A DNA stretch of 64,000 nt from the NCBI RefSeq assembly GCF_001612805.1, contig NZ_BDBD01000025.1, forward strand, positions 1-64,000. The letters are read 5' to 3'. A program made the position numbers and the translations under genes. The notes beneath the pieces were generated by a model. The model made no database searches. It saw only the letters and a program-made list of their open reading frames with translations, and had not been told where the DNA came from. Of the stretch, positions 52,764-61,439 are shown piece by piece; within the stretch, counting starts at the first letter, position 1; the number at the start of each line of letters is the position of its first letter. Source of the stretch: Nocardia coubleae NBRC 108252 (GTDB lineage: Bacteria > Actinomycetota > Actinomycetes > Mycobacteriales > Mycobacteriaceae).

Positions 52764-54140
52764 TCAGTCGAGACTGGCGAGCGGGTCGGCGGGCGACAGT
52801 CCCGATTCGTCGGCAGGAAAGGTACGCGCCGGGCCGGGGCCTGTCGAACTGGTCTCGAAGCGCACTGTCACCACGCCGTAGCCCGCCCCCTGCACCCACC
52901 CGTGCCCGAACTCCGGATGCCGCACGTCCATACCCTGAAACCATTGCCCCACCGGCATTTCCGGTTGCTCGGCCACCGGCTCGGGCGCCTCGACGGAATC
53001 GGTGTCGATATCGGCGGGCAGCGCCTGGTCGAGTTCGGGGAACAGCGATTCCTGGCGAACCATGGTGAGCCCGCCGTAACCGACCCCGACCAGCCGGATC
53101 GGCCCGAGTTCGGTGGGGTCGATGGCCGAGCGTTGCGCGGCCGCGGCCAGCGTGCCCAGTTCAGTGGTGGCATACGGCAGCGTGAACGAGCGGGTCACGA
53201 TGCTCATGTCGGATTTCTTGAGTTTGAGGACGACGGTGCGGGCGGCGCGACCGTCGCGGTCGAGTCTGCGGTGCGCGGAGGCGGCCATGGCGGTGATCGC
53301 GGTGCGCAGGTCGGCGAGAGTGACGATGTCGCGTTCGTAGGTGTTCTCGGCGCTGATCTGTTTGGCCTCGGCACGCTCGCTGACCGGCCGGTCGTCGATT
53401 CCGCGCGCCAGCCGGTGCAGCGCGGCACCGACACTGCCGCCGAGGATGGAGGCGGCCTCGACTTCCGGCAGCGCGGCGAACGCGCCGACGGTCTCGATAC
53501 CGAGGCTGCGTAATCGCGATTCGGCGACCGGACCGATGCCCCACAGTTTGCGCACCGGCAACCCGGCCAGCAACGCGCCCTGCTCGGCCGGCGAAATCAC
53601 CCGCATCCCATCGGGTTTCGCCAGTCCGGAGCCGATCTTGGCCAGCTGTTTCCCGGTGCCCGCCCCGATGGAGGCGGTCAGACCCGTCCGCGCACGGACC
53701 AGCGCGCGCAGCATCGCGCAGTACTCCTCTACCTGGGCCACGCTCGCCCCGGCGAGCTCGGCCGGTTCGGCGAACGCCTCGTCGAACGACAACGTCTCGA
53801 GCACCGGCACCCGGCTGCGCAGCGCGTCGAACACCCGTCCGCTCAGCACCGAATACACGGCCCCGCGCGGCGGCACGACCACCGCCGAGACACCGACCAG
53901 CCGCCGCGCCTGATGCATGGGCATGGCCGACCGCGCACCGAACACCCGCGCCTCATAGCTCGCGCCTGCCACCACCCCGCGCTGACCCACCCCACCCACG
54001 AGCACCGGCCTACCGCGCAGGGTCGGCCGGGTGAGCTGTTCGGCCGAGGCGAAGAAGGCGTCCATATCGATGTGCAGCACCCACCGACGTGCGGTGACCG
54101 CAGCATCGGGCCTGGCCGCGACCGGGACGTGGGTACTCAC
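52764..54140 (-). CDS. dinB: DNA polymerase IV (DinB, Y-family)
   Basis: A 458-residue translesion polymerase without proofreading. Catalytic sites are HIDMDAFFASAEQ and SFDEAFAEP; LWGIGPVAESRLRSLG is the HhH DNA-binding segment. After the little-finger domain it has an extra C-terminal part with WFQGMDVRHPEFGHGWVQG, as in mycobacterial DinX (Rv1537). GTG 54140 lies 6 bases after TACATT (54147-54152 on minus), consistent with leaderless translation; the open frame upstream is antisense to galU. No mycobacterial LexA box was seen near it. Confidence 0.92.
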   Translation of the reverse strand: MSTHVPVAARPDAAVTARRWVLHIDMDAFFASAEQLTRPTLRGRPVLVGGVGQRGVVAGASYEARVFGARSAMPMHQARRLVGVSAVVVPPRGAVYSVLSGRVFDALRSRVPVLETLSFDEAFAEPAELAGASVAQVEEYCAMLRALVRARTGLTASIGAGTGKQLAKIGSGLAKPDGMRVISPAEQGALLAGLPVRKLWGIGPVAESRLRSLGIETVGAFAALPEVEAASILGGSVGAALHRLARGIDDRPVSERAEAKQISAENTYERDIVTLADLRTAITAMAASAHRRLDRDGRAARTVVLKLKKSDMSIVTRSFTLPYATTELGTLAAAAQRSAIDPTELGPIRLVGVGYGGLTMVRQESLFPELDQALPADIDTDSVEAPEPVAEQPEMPVGQWFQGMDVRHPEFGHGWVQGAGYGVVTVRFETSSTGPGPARTFPADESGLSPADPLASLD

Positions 54141-54234
54141 GAGCGCAATGTACGCGGCCCCACCGACAGATCCTCGACACCCGGCCGCCACCGAGGCACC
54201 GCACAGACACCTCGAAATGTGTGATGATCGGGTG

Positions 54235-55110
54235 ATGAAGATCCGTAAGGCTGTTATCCCGGCCGCGGGAATCGGCTCCCGGCTGCTGCCCCTGACCAAG
54301 GCGACGCCGAAGGAGATGCTGCCGGTCGGCGACAAACCCGTCATCGAGCACACGGTGCGCGAGCTGGTCGCCTCCGGTATCACCGACATCACCATCGTGG
54401 TGACCAGTGGCAAGTCGCTGATCCAGGACCATTTCCGGCCGAACCCGGCGCTGGTCGCCCAATTGCGTGCCGACGGCAAGTCCGCCTACGCCGACGCGGT
54501 GGAGGAGGTGGGTGAGCTATCGCGCGAGGGCCACATCACCTACCTCGACCAGCACGGCCCGTACGGCAACGGCACCCCGGTGCTGAATGCCGCCCGCCAT
54601 CTGGGCGACGAACCGATGCTTGTGCTCTGGCCCGACGACGTGTTCGTCGCCGAGGTACCGCGCGCCCAGCAGCTCATCAAGGCCTACGAGTCCACCGGCT
54701 GCCCGGTGCTCGCCCTGATGCCGATGGAACCGGGCGAGTCGCAGCGCTACGGCGTGCCGGTGGTGCGTGAGGACCTCGACGACGGGTTGCTGCGCATCTC
54801 CGGGCTGATGGAGAAGCCGAAGCCGGAGGACGCGCCGTCGGCGTACGCGGCCATCGGCGGGTACGTGGTGACGCCGGGCATCATCGACGAACTGCAGCTG
54901 CAGACCGACAACTGGTACACCCACCGCACCGGCGAGGTGTACCTGACCGACGCGATCAACAAGTATGCCGCCGAACACGCGGTGTACGGGCAGGTGATCC
55001 AGGGCCGCTGGTACGACACCGGTAACCCGGCCGACTACCTGGTCGCCCAATTCGCCTCGGCGCTGGCCCATCCCGAGTACGGGCCGCTGCTGCGTCAGCT
55101 GGTGGACTAG
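54235..55110 (+). CDS. galU: UTP-glucose-1-phosphate uridylyltransferase GalU
   Basis: Makes UDP-glucose, a precursor for glycogen, trehalose (OtsA) and, through UDP-galactose, arabinogalactan. The 291-residue protein starts KIRKAVIPAAGIGSRLLPLT (nucleotide-binding loop), followed by KEMLPVGDKPVIEHTV and VLWPDDVFV with metal-binding acidic residues, all GalU traits. ATG 54235 is preceded by an in-frame GTG (54232). GATGAT six bases before that GTG may be a -10 box. A strong terminator follows within 5 bases of the stop. Confidence 0.95.
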   Translation: MKIRKAVIPAAGIGSRLLPLTKATPKEMLPVGDKPVIEHTVRELVASGITDITIVVTSGKSLIQDHFRPNPALVAQLRADGKSAYADAVEEVGELSREGHITYLDQHGPYGNGTPVLNAARHLGDEPMLVLWPDDVFVAEVPRAQQLIKAYESTGCPVLALMPMEPGESQRYGVPVVREDLDDGLLRISGLMEKPKPEDAPSAYAAIGGYVVTPGIIDELQLQTDNWYTHRTGEVYLTDAINKYAAEHAVYGQVIQGRWYDTGNPADYLVAQFASALAHPEYGPLLRQLVD

Positions 55111-55114
55111 CGGT

Positions 55115-55146
55115 TCGCCTGCGCCGCTCCCGCGCGGCGCAGGCGA
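55115..55146 (+). terminator. Terminator hairpin after galU
   Basis: TCGCCTGCGCCGC and GCGGCGCAGGCGA form a perfect 13-bp stem with a 6-base loop, five bases past the stop. Confidence 0.8.
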
Positions 55147-55150
55147 GCGG

Positions 55151-55237
55151 TCAACACCGTTTGTCCGCGAGAACGAGGTTCGTCGCGATCGTCGCCACGA
55201 ATCCGAACAGCAGGCGCCGCAGAACTTTTCGCCGCAC
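55151..55237 (-). CDS. Possible 28-residue membrane peptide
   Basis: A very short ORF starting GTG with GGGGAG 7 bases upstream. The product has a basic N-terminus (RRKVLRR), a hydrophobic centre (LLFGFVATIATNLVLA) and a short DKRC tail, as in small single-helix membrane peptides. Codon third positions are GC-rich. There is no recognised family. The rest of the 55147-55532 interval shows no other gene; it may contain a promoter for this ORF. Treat as tentative. Confidence 0.3.
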   Translation of the reverse strand: MRRKVLRRLLFGFVATIATNLVLADKRC

Positions 55238-55532
55238 AGGTGGACTCCCCTCGTCCCGGCGACGGGTCGCCGACTGGTCGGTTACCGGGCGGCATCTCAC
55301 GATCGCGGCACGCCGCCGGTCGATCCGGCGCCGCGACGGAGGTGCGCTCACTTCCGTCGCGGCCCCGTTTCCACAGGACACTCATCACGAACCGTCGCTG
55401 TCACCTCAGCGTGTTCCATGCGCATGTGCAGCAACTCGACCCATTGTGCCCGAAGTGGCCCGAGAAAGTCGCCATTTCAGCAACCTTCCCGCGAACTGCC
55501 CCGTCAGCCTGCGATTTTCGGCCGGAAAATAT

Positions 55533-55562
55533 GTCCGGGGCCGGGCGAGGCCGACCCCGGAC
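55533..55562 (-). terminator. Terminator downstream of ileS
   Basis: GTCCGGGG and CCCCGGAC pair over 8 bases, with an inner CGG/CCG pairing, followed on the minus strand by the T-rich ATATTTTC. It begins 8 bases after the ileS stop. Confidence 0.75.
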
Positions 55563-55569
55563 GAGCGAC

Positions 55570-58500
55570 TCAGGCCTTGCTGAGGGCCACCTTCACACCA
55601 CCGGTGATTTCCGGGGCGTCCGCGTCGACCGCACCGAATGTCAGTGTGGTCGCGAGGATTTCGCCTGCGATCAGATCGCGGTGGGTTTCGGCCCACTCGG
55701 CCCGGTCGGCCGGCACGTCGAGCACAACGGTGATCCGGTCCGAGACGTCCAGGCCCTGCGACTTGCGGGTCTCCTGCAGGTCGCGGATGAGGTCGCGGGC
55801 CCAGCCCTCGGCTTCCAGCTCCTCGGTGACCACCGAATTCAGCACAACCAGACCGGCATTGCCGGGCAGGGCGGCCGTGGATTCGGGTTCGGCGGCGACC
55901 AGGCGCTGGGTGTATTCCTCGGGCAGCAGCGTGATCCCGGCGGCGGTGACGACACCGTCAGCCGATTCCGACCACTCCCCCGCCTTCACGGCCTTGATCA
56001 CCGTCTGCACCTGCTTGCCCAGGCGCGGACCGGCCGCGCGGGCGTTGACCGCCAGCTCGAAACGGCCGTGCGCGGCGACATCGGTGGTCAGGTCGACCTT
56101 CTTGACGTTGACCTCGTCGGCGATCAGCGCGGTGAACGGGGCGAGCCGTTCGGCGTCGGCCGCCGCGATGGTCACCTCGGCCAGCGGCAACCGCACCCGC
56201 AGGTTCTTGGCCTTGCGCAGGCTCAGCACCGTGGAACACACGGTGCGCACCTCATCCATGGCCGCGACCAGCTCCGAATCGTGCGGCAATTCGGACTCGG
56301 CGGGCCAGTCGGCCAGGTGCACCGAGCGTTCGCCGGTGAGCCCACGCCAGATCACCTCGCTGATCAGCGGCAACAGCGGCGCGGCCAGCCGGGTGGCCAC
56401 CTCGAGCACGGTGTGCAGGGTGTCCACGGCGTCGCGGTCCTCGGACCAGAAGCGCGAACGCGACCGGCGCACATACCAATTGGTGAGCGCGTCGGCGAAC
56501 GAGCGCAGTTCGTCGCAGGCACCGGCGATGTCGTAGGTCTCGAGCGCCTCCGTCATCACGTCGCGGGTCACCGCGAGCTTGGCCAGGATGTAGCGGTCGA
56601 GCACGTTCGGCGAATCCGTGCGCCACACACCGGGCTTGGAGGCGTAGAGCTGCAGGAAGGTCCACGCGTTCCACAGCGGGCGCAGCGCGTGGCTGACACC
56701 TTCGCGGATGCCGCGCTCGGTGACGATGAGGTTGCCGCCGCGCAGGATCGGCGAGCTCATCAGGAACCAGCGCATCGCGTCGGAACCGTCGCGGTCGAAG
56801 ACCTCGTTGACGTCGGGGTAGTTGCCCTTGGACTTCGACATCTTCAGGCCGTCGTCGCCGAGCACGATGCCGTGCGCGGCAACGGTTTTGAACGACGGCG
56901 AGTCGAACAGCGCGGTCGAGAGCACGTGCAGGGTGTAGAACCAGCCGCGGGTCTGCCCGTTGTACTCGACGATGAAGTCGCCGGGGAAGTGGCTGTCGAA
57001 CCACTCCTTGTTCTCGAACGGGTAGTGCACCTGGGCGAAGGGCATCGAACCCGACTCGAACCAGCAGTCGAGCACCTCGGGGACCCGGCGCATGGTCGAC
57101 TTCCCGGTCGGGTCGTCGGGGTTGGGCCGGGTGAGGTCGTCGATGCCGGGACGGTGCAGGTCTTCCAGGCGCACGCCGAAGTCGCGCTCGAGTTCGGCGA
57201 GCGAACCGTAGACGTCCACGCGCGGGTGGGCCGGGTCGTCGGACACCCACACCGGGATCGGGCTGCCCCAGTAGCGATTACGGCTGATGTTCCAGTCGCG
57301 CGCGCCCTCGAGCCACTTGCCGAACTGTCCGTCGCGGATGTGTTCGGGCACCCAGGTGATGTGCTTGTTCAGCTCGACCATCCGGTCGCGGAACTTGGTC
57401 ACCGCGACGAACCAGGACGGCACCGCCATGTAGATCAGCGGTTGACCCGAACGCCAGCTGTGCGGGTAGGAGTGCTCGATCGTCTCGTGCCGCAGCAGTT
57501 TTCCGGCGGCCTTGAGGTCCTTGATGATGACCGGGTTGGCGTCGAAGACCATCAGGCCCTCGTACGGCGGCACCATCGAGGTGAACTTGCCGGCCGGGTC
57601 GAGCGGCTGCACGATCTCGATGCCGTTGGCCGAGGCCACGTCCATGTCCTCCTCACCGAAAGCCGGTGCGAGGTGGACGATTCCGGTGCCGGAGTCGGTG
57701 GTGACGTAGTCGGCGGTGAGTACCCGGTGTGCGTTCGGATGTCCGAGGAAGAAGTCGAACGGCGGCTGGTAGGACAGCCCCGCCAGGGCGGCGCCGTCGT
57801 ACTCGCCGAGCACGGCCGGTTCCTCGCCGAATTCGCGGGCGTAGTGCGAAACCCGTTCGGCGGCAAGCAGATAGCGCTTGCCGTCGGCGGCCTGGAGGTG
57901 GACGTAGCGCACGTCGGGGTGCACCGCGATCGCGAGGTTGGACGGCAGGGTCCAGGGGGTGGTCGTCCAGATCAGTGCGTTGGCGCCGTCGAGCGCGGTC
58001 AGGGGGTGCTCGGCGGGGACCGACAGCACCATGTCGACGGTGACCGCCGGGTCCTGGCGCATCTTGTACGCGTCGTCGAGGCGGGTCTCCTGGTTCGACA
58101 GCGGCGTCTGCTCGTACCAGCTGTAGGGCAGCACCCGGAAGCCCTGGTAGATCAGCCCCTTGTCGTAGAGGGACTTGAACGCCCACATCACCGACTCCAT
58201 GAAGTCGAGATCGAGGGTCTTGTAGTCGTTGTCGAAGTCGACCCAACGCGCCTGGCGGGTGACGTACTCGCGCCACTCGTTGGTGTAGCGCAGCACCGAG
58301 GACTTGCAGGCGGCGTTGAACTCGGCCAGCCCCATCGCGTCGATCTGCGACTTGTCGGTGATGCCGAGCTGCTTCTCGGCCTCGATCTCGGCGGGCAGGC
58401 CGTGGGTGTCCCAGCCGAAGCGCCGGTCGACCTTCTTGCCGCGCATCGTCTGGAAGCGCGGGATCAGGTCCTTGACGTAACCGGTGAGCAGGTGGCCGTA

Positions 58501-58704
58501 GTGCGGCAGGCCGTTGGCGAAGGGGGGCCCGTCGTAGAAGACGAACTCACTGTTGCCGTCACGGTTGTCGATGCTGGCGCGGAAGGTGTCGTCGCGCGCC
58601 CAGTAGTCGAGCACCGTGGTTTCGAGTTCCGGGAACGTCGCGCCGGAACCGGCACCGAAATCGACCCGGGGGTACGCGCCACCGGTGGTTGTCTCGTCCG
58701 CCAT
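55570..58704 (-). CDS. ileS: Isoleucyl-tRNA synthetase IleS
   Basis: Class I synthetase charging tRNA-Ile, 1044 residues. The HIGH motif is HYGH (68-71) and the KMSKS motif is at 621-625 (GLKMSKSKGN). RRFGWDTHGLPAE and the overall length resemble the type 2, eukaryote-like IleRS of mycobacteria, the class often naturally mupirocin-tolerant. The CP1 editing domain spans roughly 190-400. ATG 58704 has GAGGAG 9 bases upstream, which the T-box leader can sequester. The frame is open further upstream but that is the leader RNA. Confidence 0.95.
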   Translation of the reverse strand: MADETTTGGAYPRVDFGAGSGATFPELETTVLDYWARDDTFRASIDNRDGNSEFVFYDGPPFANGLPHYGHLLTGYVKDLIPRFQTMRGKKVDRRFGWDTHGLPAEIEAEKQLGITDKSQIDAMGLAEFNAACKSSVLRYTNEWREYVTRQARWVDFDNDYKTLDLDFMESVMWAFKSLYDKGLIYQGFRVLPYSWYEQTPLSNQETRLDDAYKMRQDPAVTVDMVLSVPAEHPLTALDGANALIWTTTPWTLPSNLAIAVHPDVRYVHLQAADGKRYLLAAERVSHYAREFGEEPAVLGEYDGAALAGLSYQPPFDFFLGHPNAHRVLTADYVTTDSGTGIVHLAPAFGEEDMDVASANGIEIVQPLDPAGKFTSMVPPYEGLMVFDANPVIIKDLKAAGKLLRHETIEHSYPHSWRSGQPLIYMAVPSWFVAVTKFRDRMVELNKHITWVPEHIRDGQFGKWLEGARDWNISRNRYWGSPIPVWVSDDPAHPRVDVYGSLAELERDFGVRLEDLHRPGIDDLTRPNPDDPTGKSTMRRVPEVLDCWFESGSMPFAQVHYPFENKEWFDSHFPGDFIVEYNGQTRGWFYTLHVLSTALFDSPSFKTVAAHGIVLGDDGLKMSKSKGNYPDVNEVFDRDGSDAMRWFLMSSPILRGGNLIVTERGIREGVSHALRPLWNAWTFLQLYASKPGVWRTDSPNVLDRYILAKLAVTRDVMTEALETYDIAGACDELRSFADALTNWYVRRSRSRFWSEDRDAVDTLHTVLEVATRLAAPLLPLISEVIWRGLTGERSVHLADWPAESELPHDSELVAAMDEVRTVCSTVLSLRKAKNLRVRLPLAEVTIAAADAERLAPFTALIADEVNVKKVDLTTDVAAHGRFELAVNARAAGPRLGKQVQTVIKAVKAGEWSESADGVVTAAGITLLPEEYTQRLVAAEPESTAALPGNAGLVVLNSVVTEELEAEGWARDLIRDLQETRKSQGLDVSDRITVVLDVPADRAEWAETHRDLIAGEILATTLTFGAVDADAPEITGGVKVALSKA

Positions 58705-58711
58705 TGCGGAA

Positions 58712-58931
58712 TGCTCCTCGTGCCGCCGCGCCGCCGGCGCGGATCCGTGGCACGGGGACGATGCCGGCGCAGGTGCGCCGAAACCGCGGTACCACCCCGT
58801 TTGCCCGCGCCGGGAAAGCACGCGAGCCTCTCGTTGCGAGCTGTGACGGGCTCACCCGTTCGGTTCTACTGAGCGCGCGTGCGCCGTTCTTCCGAAGACT
58901 CCCCGGTGATGGCCGGATCAACGCCGTGTGT
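58712..58931 (-). promoter_or_regulatory. T-box riboswitch of ileS (translational type)
   Basis: The minus-strand leader carries GGGGTGGTACCGCGG (58784-58798), the T-box antisequestor bulge that pairs with the uncharged tRNA 3' end. Near its start is a stem I loop with a candidate specifier codon ATC (58908-58910), matching isoleucine. The ileS Shine-Dalgarno GAGGAG lies at 58714-58719, at the end of the leader. No intrinsic terminator precedes it, so regulation is probably by exposing the ribosome binding site when tRNA-Ile is uncharged. Confidence 0.85.
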
Positions 58932-58937
58932 GAATCG

Positions 58938-58943
58938 ATTCTA
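58938..58943 (-). promoter_or_regulatory. -10 box of the ileS T-box transcript
   Basis: TAGAAT on the minus strand, 6-7 bases before the inferred leader start. A -35 element is not obvious. Confidence 0.5.
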
Positions 58944-58973
58944 ACCGGGCTCGTCCAGCCCATTTCCGCCCGG

Positions 58974-59174
58974 TCAGTCCTTGCGAGCATGCCGCCCCGG
59001 CGGAACCGGGTCGTTCTCGGGTCGCCCACCGGCGAGCGCGCTCACCAGGAGGGTGCCGGCGCCGATGACGCAGATCAGGATGCAGCCCCACGCCCACGCC
59101 ACCGAGCCGGTGGCGAGTGCCGCCACGAGCAGTGCGAATCCGATCGCGGCCAGAACGAGCGTCAAGACGAGCAT
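58974..59174 (-). CDS. Small two-helix membrane protein
   Basis: A 66-residue protein: two hydrophobic helices (about 1-22 and 26-47) and a basic/acidic cytoplasmic tail (GGRPENDPVPPGRHARKD). ATG 59174 has GGGAG 5 bases upstream; a TTG at 59186 would add four residues. It lies between wag31 and ileS on the same strand, as small membrane-protein genes do in related actinobacteria. Function unknown. Confidence 0.7.
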   Translation of the reverse strand: MLVLTLVLAAIGFALLVAALATGSVAWAWGCILICVIGAGTLLVSALAGGRPENDPVPPGRHARKD

Positions 59175-59260
59175 GCTGACTCCCAAGCAACCGAGCAGCC
59201 CGACGAACTGGGCGTTCCCGAATCACGCGACGCGCTGCGCCGCGCGACCCGGGTTCCAGT

Positions 59261-60124
59261 TTACTTGGCGCCCTTGGCGAAGGAGGAGGCCGGAGCCAAA
59301 CTGTTGGACGATCCGTTGGTGTCGCCCGCGAACTCGCCGCCGTCGACCGGAACGGCCGAGCCACGGTTCTCCAGTTCCTCGAGCTGCGACTCCAGGTAGG
59401 ACTTCAGGCGCACGCGGTACTCGCGCTCGAAGGTCTTGAGCTGCTCGATCCGGCTTTCCAGCACCGTGCGCTGCTGGGTGATGGTCGCCATGATCTCCGC
59501 GTGCTGACGCTCGGCGTCGGCGGTGAGGGCCTCGGCCTTGTCCTTGGCCTGGCGGATCTGGGTCTCGGAACGGTTCTGCGCGTCGGCGAGCATCGCGTCG
59601 GACTTCTGCCGCGCGTCGGCGATCATCGCCTCGGAGCGGGTGCGGGCGTCGCCCACCAGACGCTCGGAGTTTGCCCGCGCGTTCGACAGCAGGCTCTCGG
59701 CCTCGGTCTTGGCGTCGGTGGTGAGGCGGTCGGCCATCTCCTGCGCCAGGGTGAGGACCTTCGCGGCCTGCATGTTGGCGTCGGGGCCCGAGTTGTCGCG
59801 GACGGGCGCTGCCACCGGCATCGGCGCGGGCGGCGCCGCCGGGACCGGCGCCGGAATAGGTTCGGGTGCGGGCGGCGGTGCCTGTTGGACCGGGGCCTTC
59901 ACGGCGGCGACCTGGGCCGCCCCGCGATTCTTCTTGGCGTCGGCTAGCTCGGTGTCGAGCTCGGCGACCCGCTGACGCAGGTCGGCGTTCTCCTCGATCA
60001 GGCGCGAAAGCTCCTGCTCGACGAGATCCAGGAAGGCATCGACCTCGTCCTCGTTGTAGCCGCGCTTACCGATCGGCGGTTTGCTGAACGCGACGTTGTG
60101 CACATCGGCGGGAGTCAGCGGCAT
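59261..60124 (-). CDS. wag31: DivIVA-family polar growth protein Wag31
   Basis: A 287-residue coiled-coil scaffold that marks negatively curved membrane at cell poles and directs polar peptidoglycan synthesis in Mycobacteriales. The N-terminal DivIVA domain starts MPLTPADVHNVAFSKPPIGK and contains YNEDEVDAFLDLVEQEL. A Pro/Ala-rich linker (about residues 73-110) follows, then a long coiled coil (about 115-255) with repeats such as SERLVGDARTRSEAMIADAR. Part of the ftsZ-side division cluster, 60 bases after yggT. Confidence 0.96.
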   Translation of the reverse strand: MPLTPADVHNVAFSKPPIGKRGYNEDEVDAFLDLVEQELSRLIEENADLRQRVAELDTELADAKKNRGAAQVAAVKAPVQQAPPPAPEPIPAPVPAAPPAPMPVAAPVRDNSGPDANMQAAKVLTLAQEMADRLTTDAKTEAESLLSNARANSERLVGDARTRSEAMIADARQKSDAMLADAQNRSETQIRQAKDKAEALTADAERQHAEIMATITQQRTVLESRIEQLKTFEREYRVRLKSYLESQLEELENRGSAVPVDGGEFAGDTNGSSNSLAPASSFAKGAK

Positions 60125-60184
60125 CGAAGGATCCCTTCACGCGGTCTTTGGAGAACTAGCAAGCGGTCTTCTCGACTCATTGTG

Positions 60185-60487
60185 TCACACGGAGGTCACG
60201 GGCTGCCCGAGCCTACCCACGATGGACATCAGGATGAACACGACGAAGAGCAGAACCATAATCGACAGATCGAGCCGAATACCGCCCAGATTCACGGGAG
60301 GTATCAAGCGTCTCAACAGTTTCACCGGCGGATCGGTGACGGTGAAGATGAACTCCAACACGATCACCACCACGCCCCTCGGGCGCCAGTCACGCGCGAA
60401 ACTGCGGATGAACTCCACGATCACCCGGCTGATCAACAACAGCCAGAAGATGAAAAGCACGAGGTACAGAACCGCGAACAGGGCCAC
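60185..60487 (-). CDS. yggT: YggT-family membrane protein
   Basis: A 100-residue protein with two or three helices and the YggT pattern: FIFWLLLISRVIVEFIRSF, then ARDWRPRG, FTVTDPPVKLLRRLIPP and LDLSIMVLLFVVFILMS. I start at GTG 60487, matching homologues; a TTG six codons earlier is possible. Its position between sepF and wag31 is conserved across actinobacteria. Function is unclear; members are linked to osmotic tolerance and division. Confidence 0.9.
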   Translation of the reverse strand: MALFAVLYLVLFIFWLLLISRVIVEFIRSFARDWRPRGVVVIVLEFIFTVTDPPVKLLRRLIPPVNLGGIRLDLSIMVLLFVVFILMSIVGRLGQPVTSV

Positions 60488-60522
60488 GGGTTCACTCTGC
60501 CGCAAAATCGGCGACGTGCAAA

Positions 60523-60554
60523 ATGGCCGCGCCGCGCAGTGCGCGGGCGGCCAT
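60523..60554 (-). terminator. Hairpin between sepF and yggT
   Basis: ATGGCCG and CGGCCAT flank an inner CCGCGC/GCGCGG stem, giving a long interrupted hairpin starting about 23 bases after the sepF stop. It may terminate or attenuate transcription into yggT. Confidence 0.6.
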
Positions 60555-60576
60555 CATGGCAGTTCGTGAATTGTCA

Positions 60577-61332
60577 CTATTTCTGGTTGTAGAAGCCGTT
60601 TTCGGCGATCCGACGACGCTCTTCGGCCGATACGTCGACATCGGCCGGTGAGAGCAGGAACACCTTCGTGGCCACCTTGTCGAACGAGCCACGCAGCGCG
60701 AACGCCAGCCCGGCCGCGAAATCGACCAGCCGCTTGGCATCGGCGTTGCTCAGGTCGACCAGGTCCATGATGACCGGGTTTCCCTCGCGGAAACGCTCAC
60801 CGATGATCCTGGCCTCGCTGTAATCGCGCGGACGCAGCGTGGTGATCTTGGACAAGGGACCTCCGTCCTCGAAGATCCCGGGCCGCCGCACGGGCGCGGG
60901 CTCGGGGCGCAAGCGCTCCTCCAACCTGCGCTCCTCGGCGTCGGGATCGACCGCGAGCGCGCCACGGGTCGAGCCGCGCATCCCCGGCGCGACCCCGCCC
61001 GCCCGGAACGCACGGCCCGACGAGGGCGCCGTCTCGATCCTGGTCGGGCGCCGCGGCGGATCGTAGCGATCCTCGGCGTAGGCGTCGTCGACGTAGTCGT
61101 CGCGACGCGCCTGATAAGCCGGCTTGTAGGCAGGCTGGGGGAAGTCGTCGGCTTCGTCGCCGAAACGTTCGGAGCCGTAACGATCTTCGGCGTAGCGGTC
61201 GTAGCTGCGCGGGCGAGTACGGCCGGCGCGCTCCTCGGGGCCGCGCGAGGCGTGATCGTCGACGTAGTCGTCTTCGTACTCATCGAGCGGAACCATGCCG
61301 AAGTACGCCTTGAACTTGTGCAGCGTGCTCAT
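60577..61332 (-). CDS. sepF: Cell division protein SepF
   Basis: A 252-residue membrane anchor for the FtsZ ring, essential in actinobacteria that lack FtsA. The N-terminus STLHKFKAYFGMVPLDEYED is the amphipathic membrane-binding helix. A long disordered, Asp/Arg/Tyr-rich linker follows (about 22-160), then the SepF core (KITTLRPRDYSEARIIGERF, NPVIMDLVDLSNADAKRLVD, FAAGLAFALRGSFDKVATKV) and FLLSP. ATG 61332 is the family start. It binds the FtsZ C-terminal peptide, which ends VPIFMRR here. Confidence 0.96.
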   Translation of the reverse strand: MSTLHKFKAYFGMVPLDEYEDDYVDDHASRGPEERAGRTRPRSYDRYAEDRYGSERFGDEADDFPQPAYKPAYQARRDDYVDDAYAEDRYDPPRRPTRIETAPSSGRAFRAGGVAPGMRGSTRGALAVDPDAEERRLEERLRPEPAPVRRPGIFEDGGPLSKITTLRPRDYSEARIIGERFREGNPVIMDLVDLSNADAKRLVDFAAGLAFALRGSFDKVATKVFLLSPADVDVSAEERRRIAENGFYNQK

Positions 61333-61439
61333 CCTGGACGACCTTCCTTCGGCCCCGGTGGCGGCCGGGTGTTGAAGTTCTTGCTCAGCGCCTCGTCGGC
61401 CAATCGTATGTGTCGAATGTGACTGATGAGGTTTCTTTG

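Noticed and set aside
54141..54234. LexA (SOS) box upstream of dinB
   Set aside because: No TCGAAC-N5-GTTCGA-like sequence is present in the dinB-galU gap, as expected for mycobacterial-type dinB genes.
55240..58872. A 1210-codon open frame on the plus strand
   Set aside because: Antisense shadow of ileS and its leader; no start signal and no recognisable domain.
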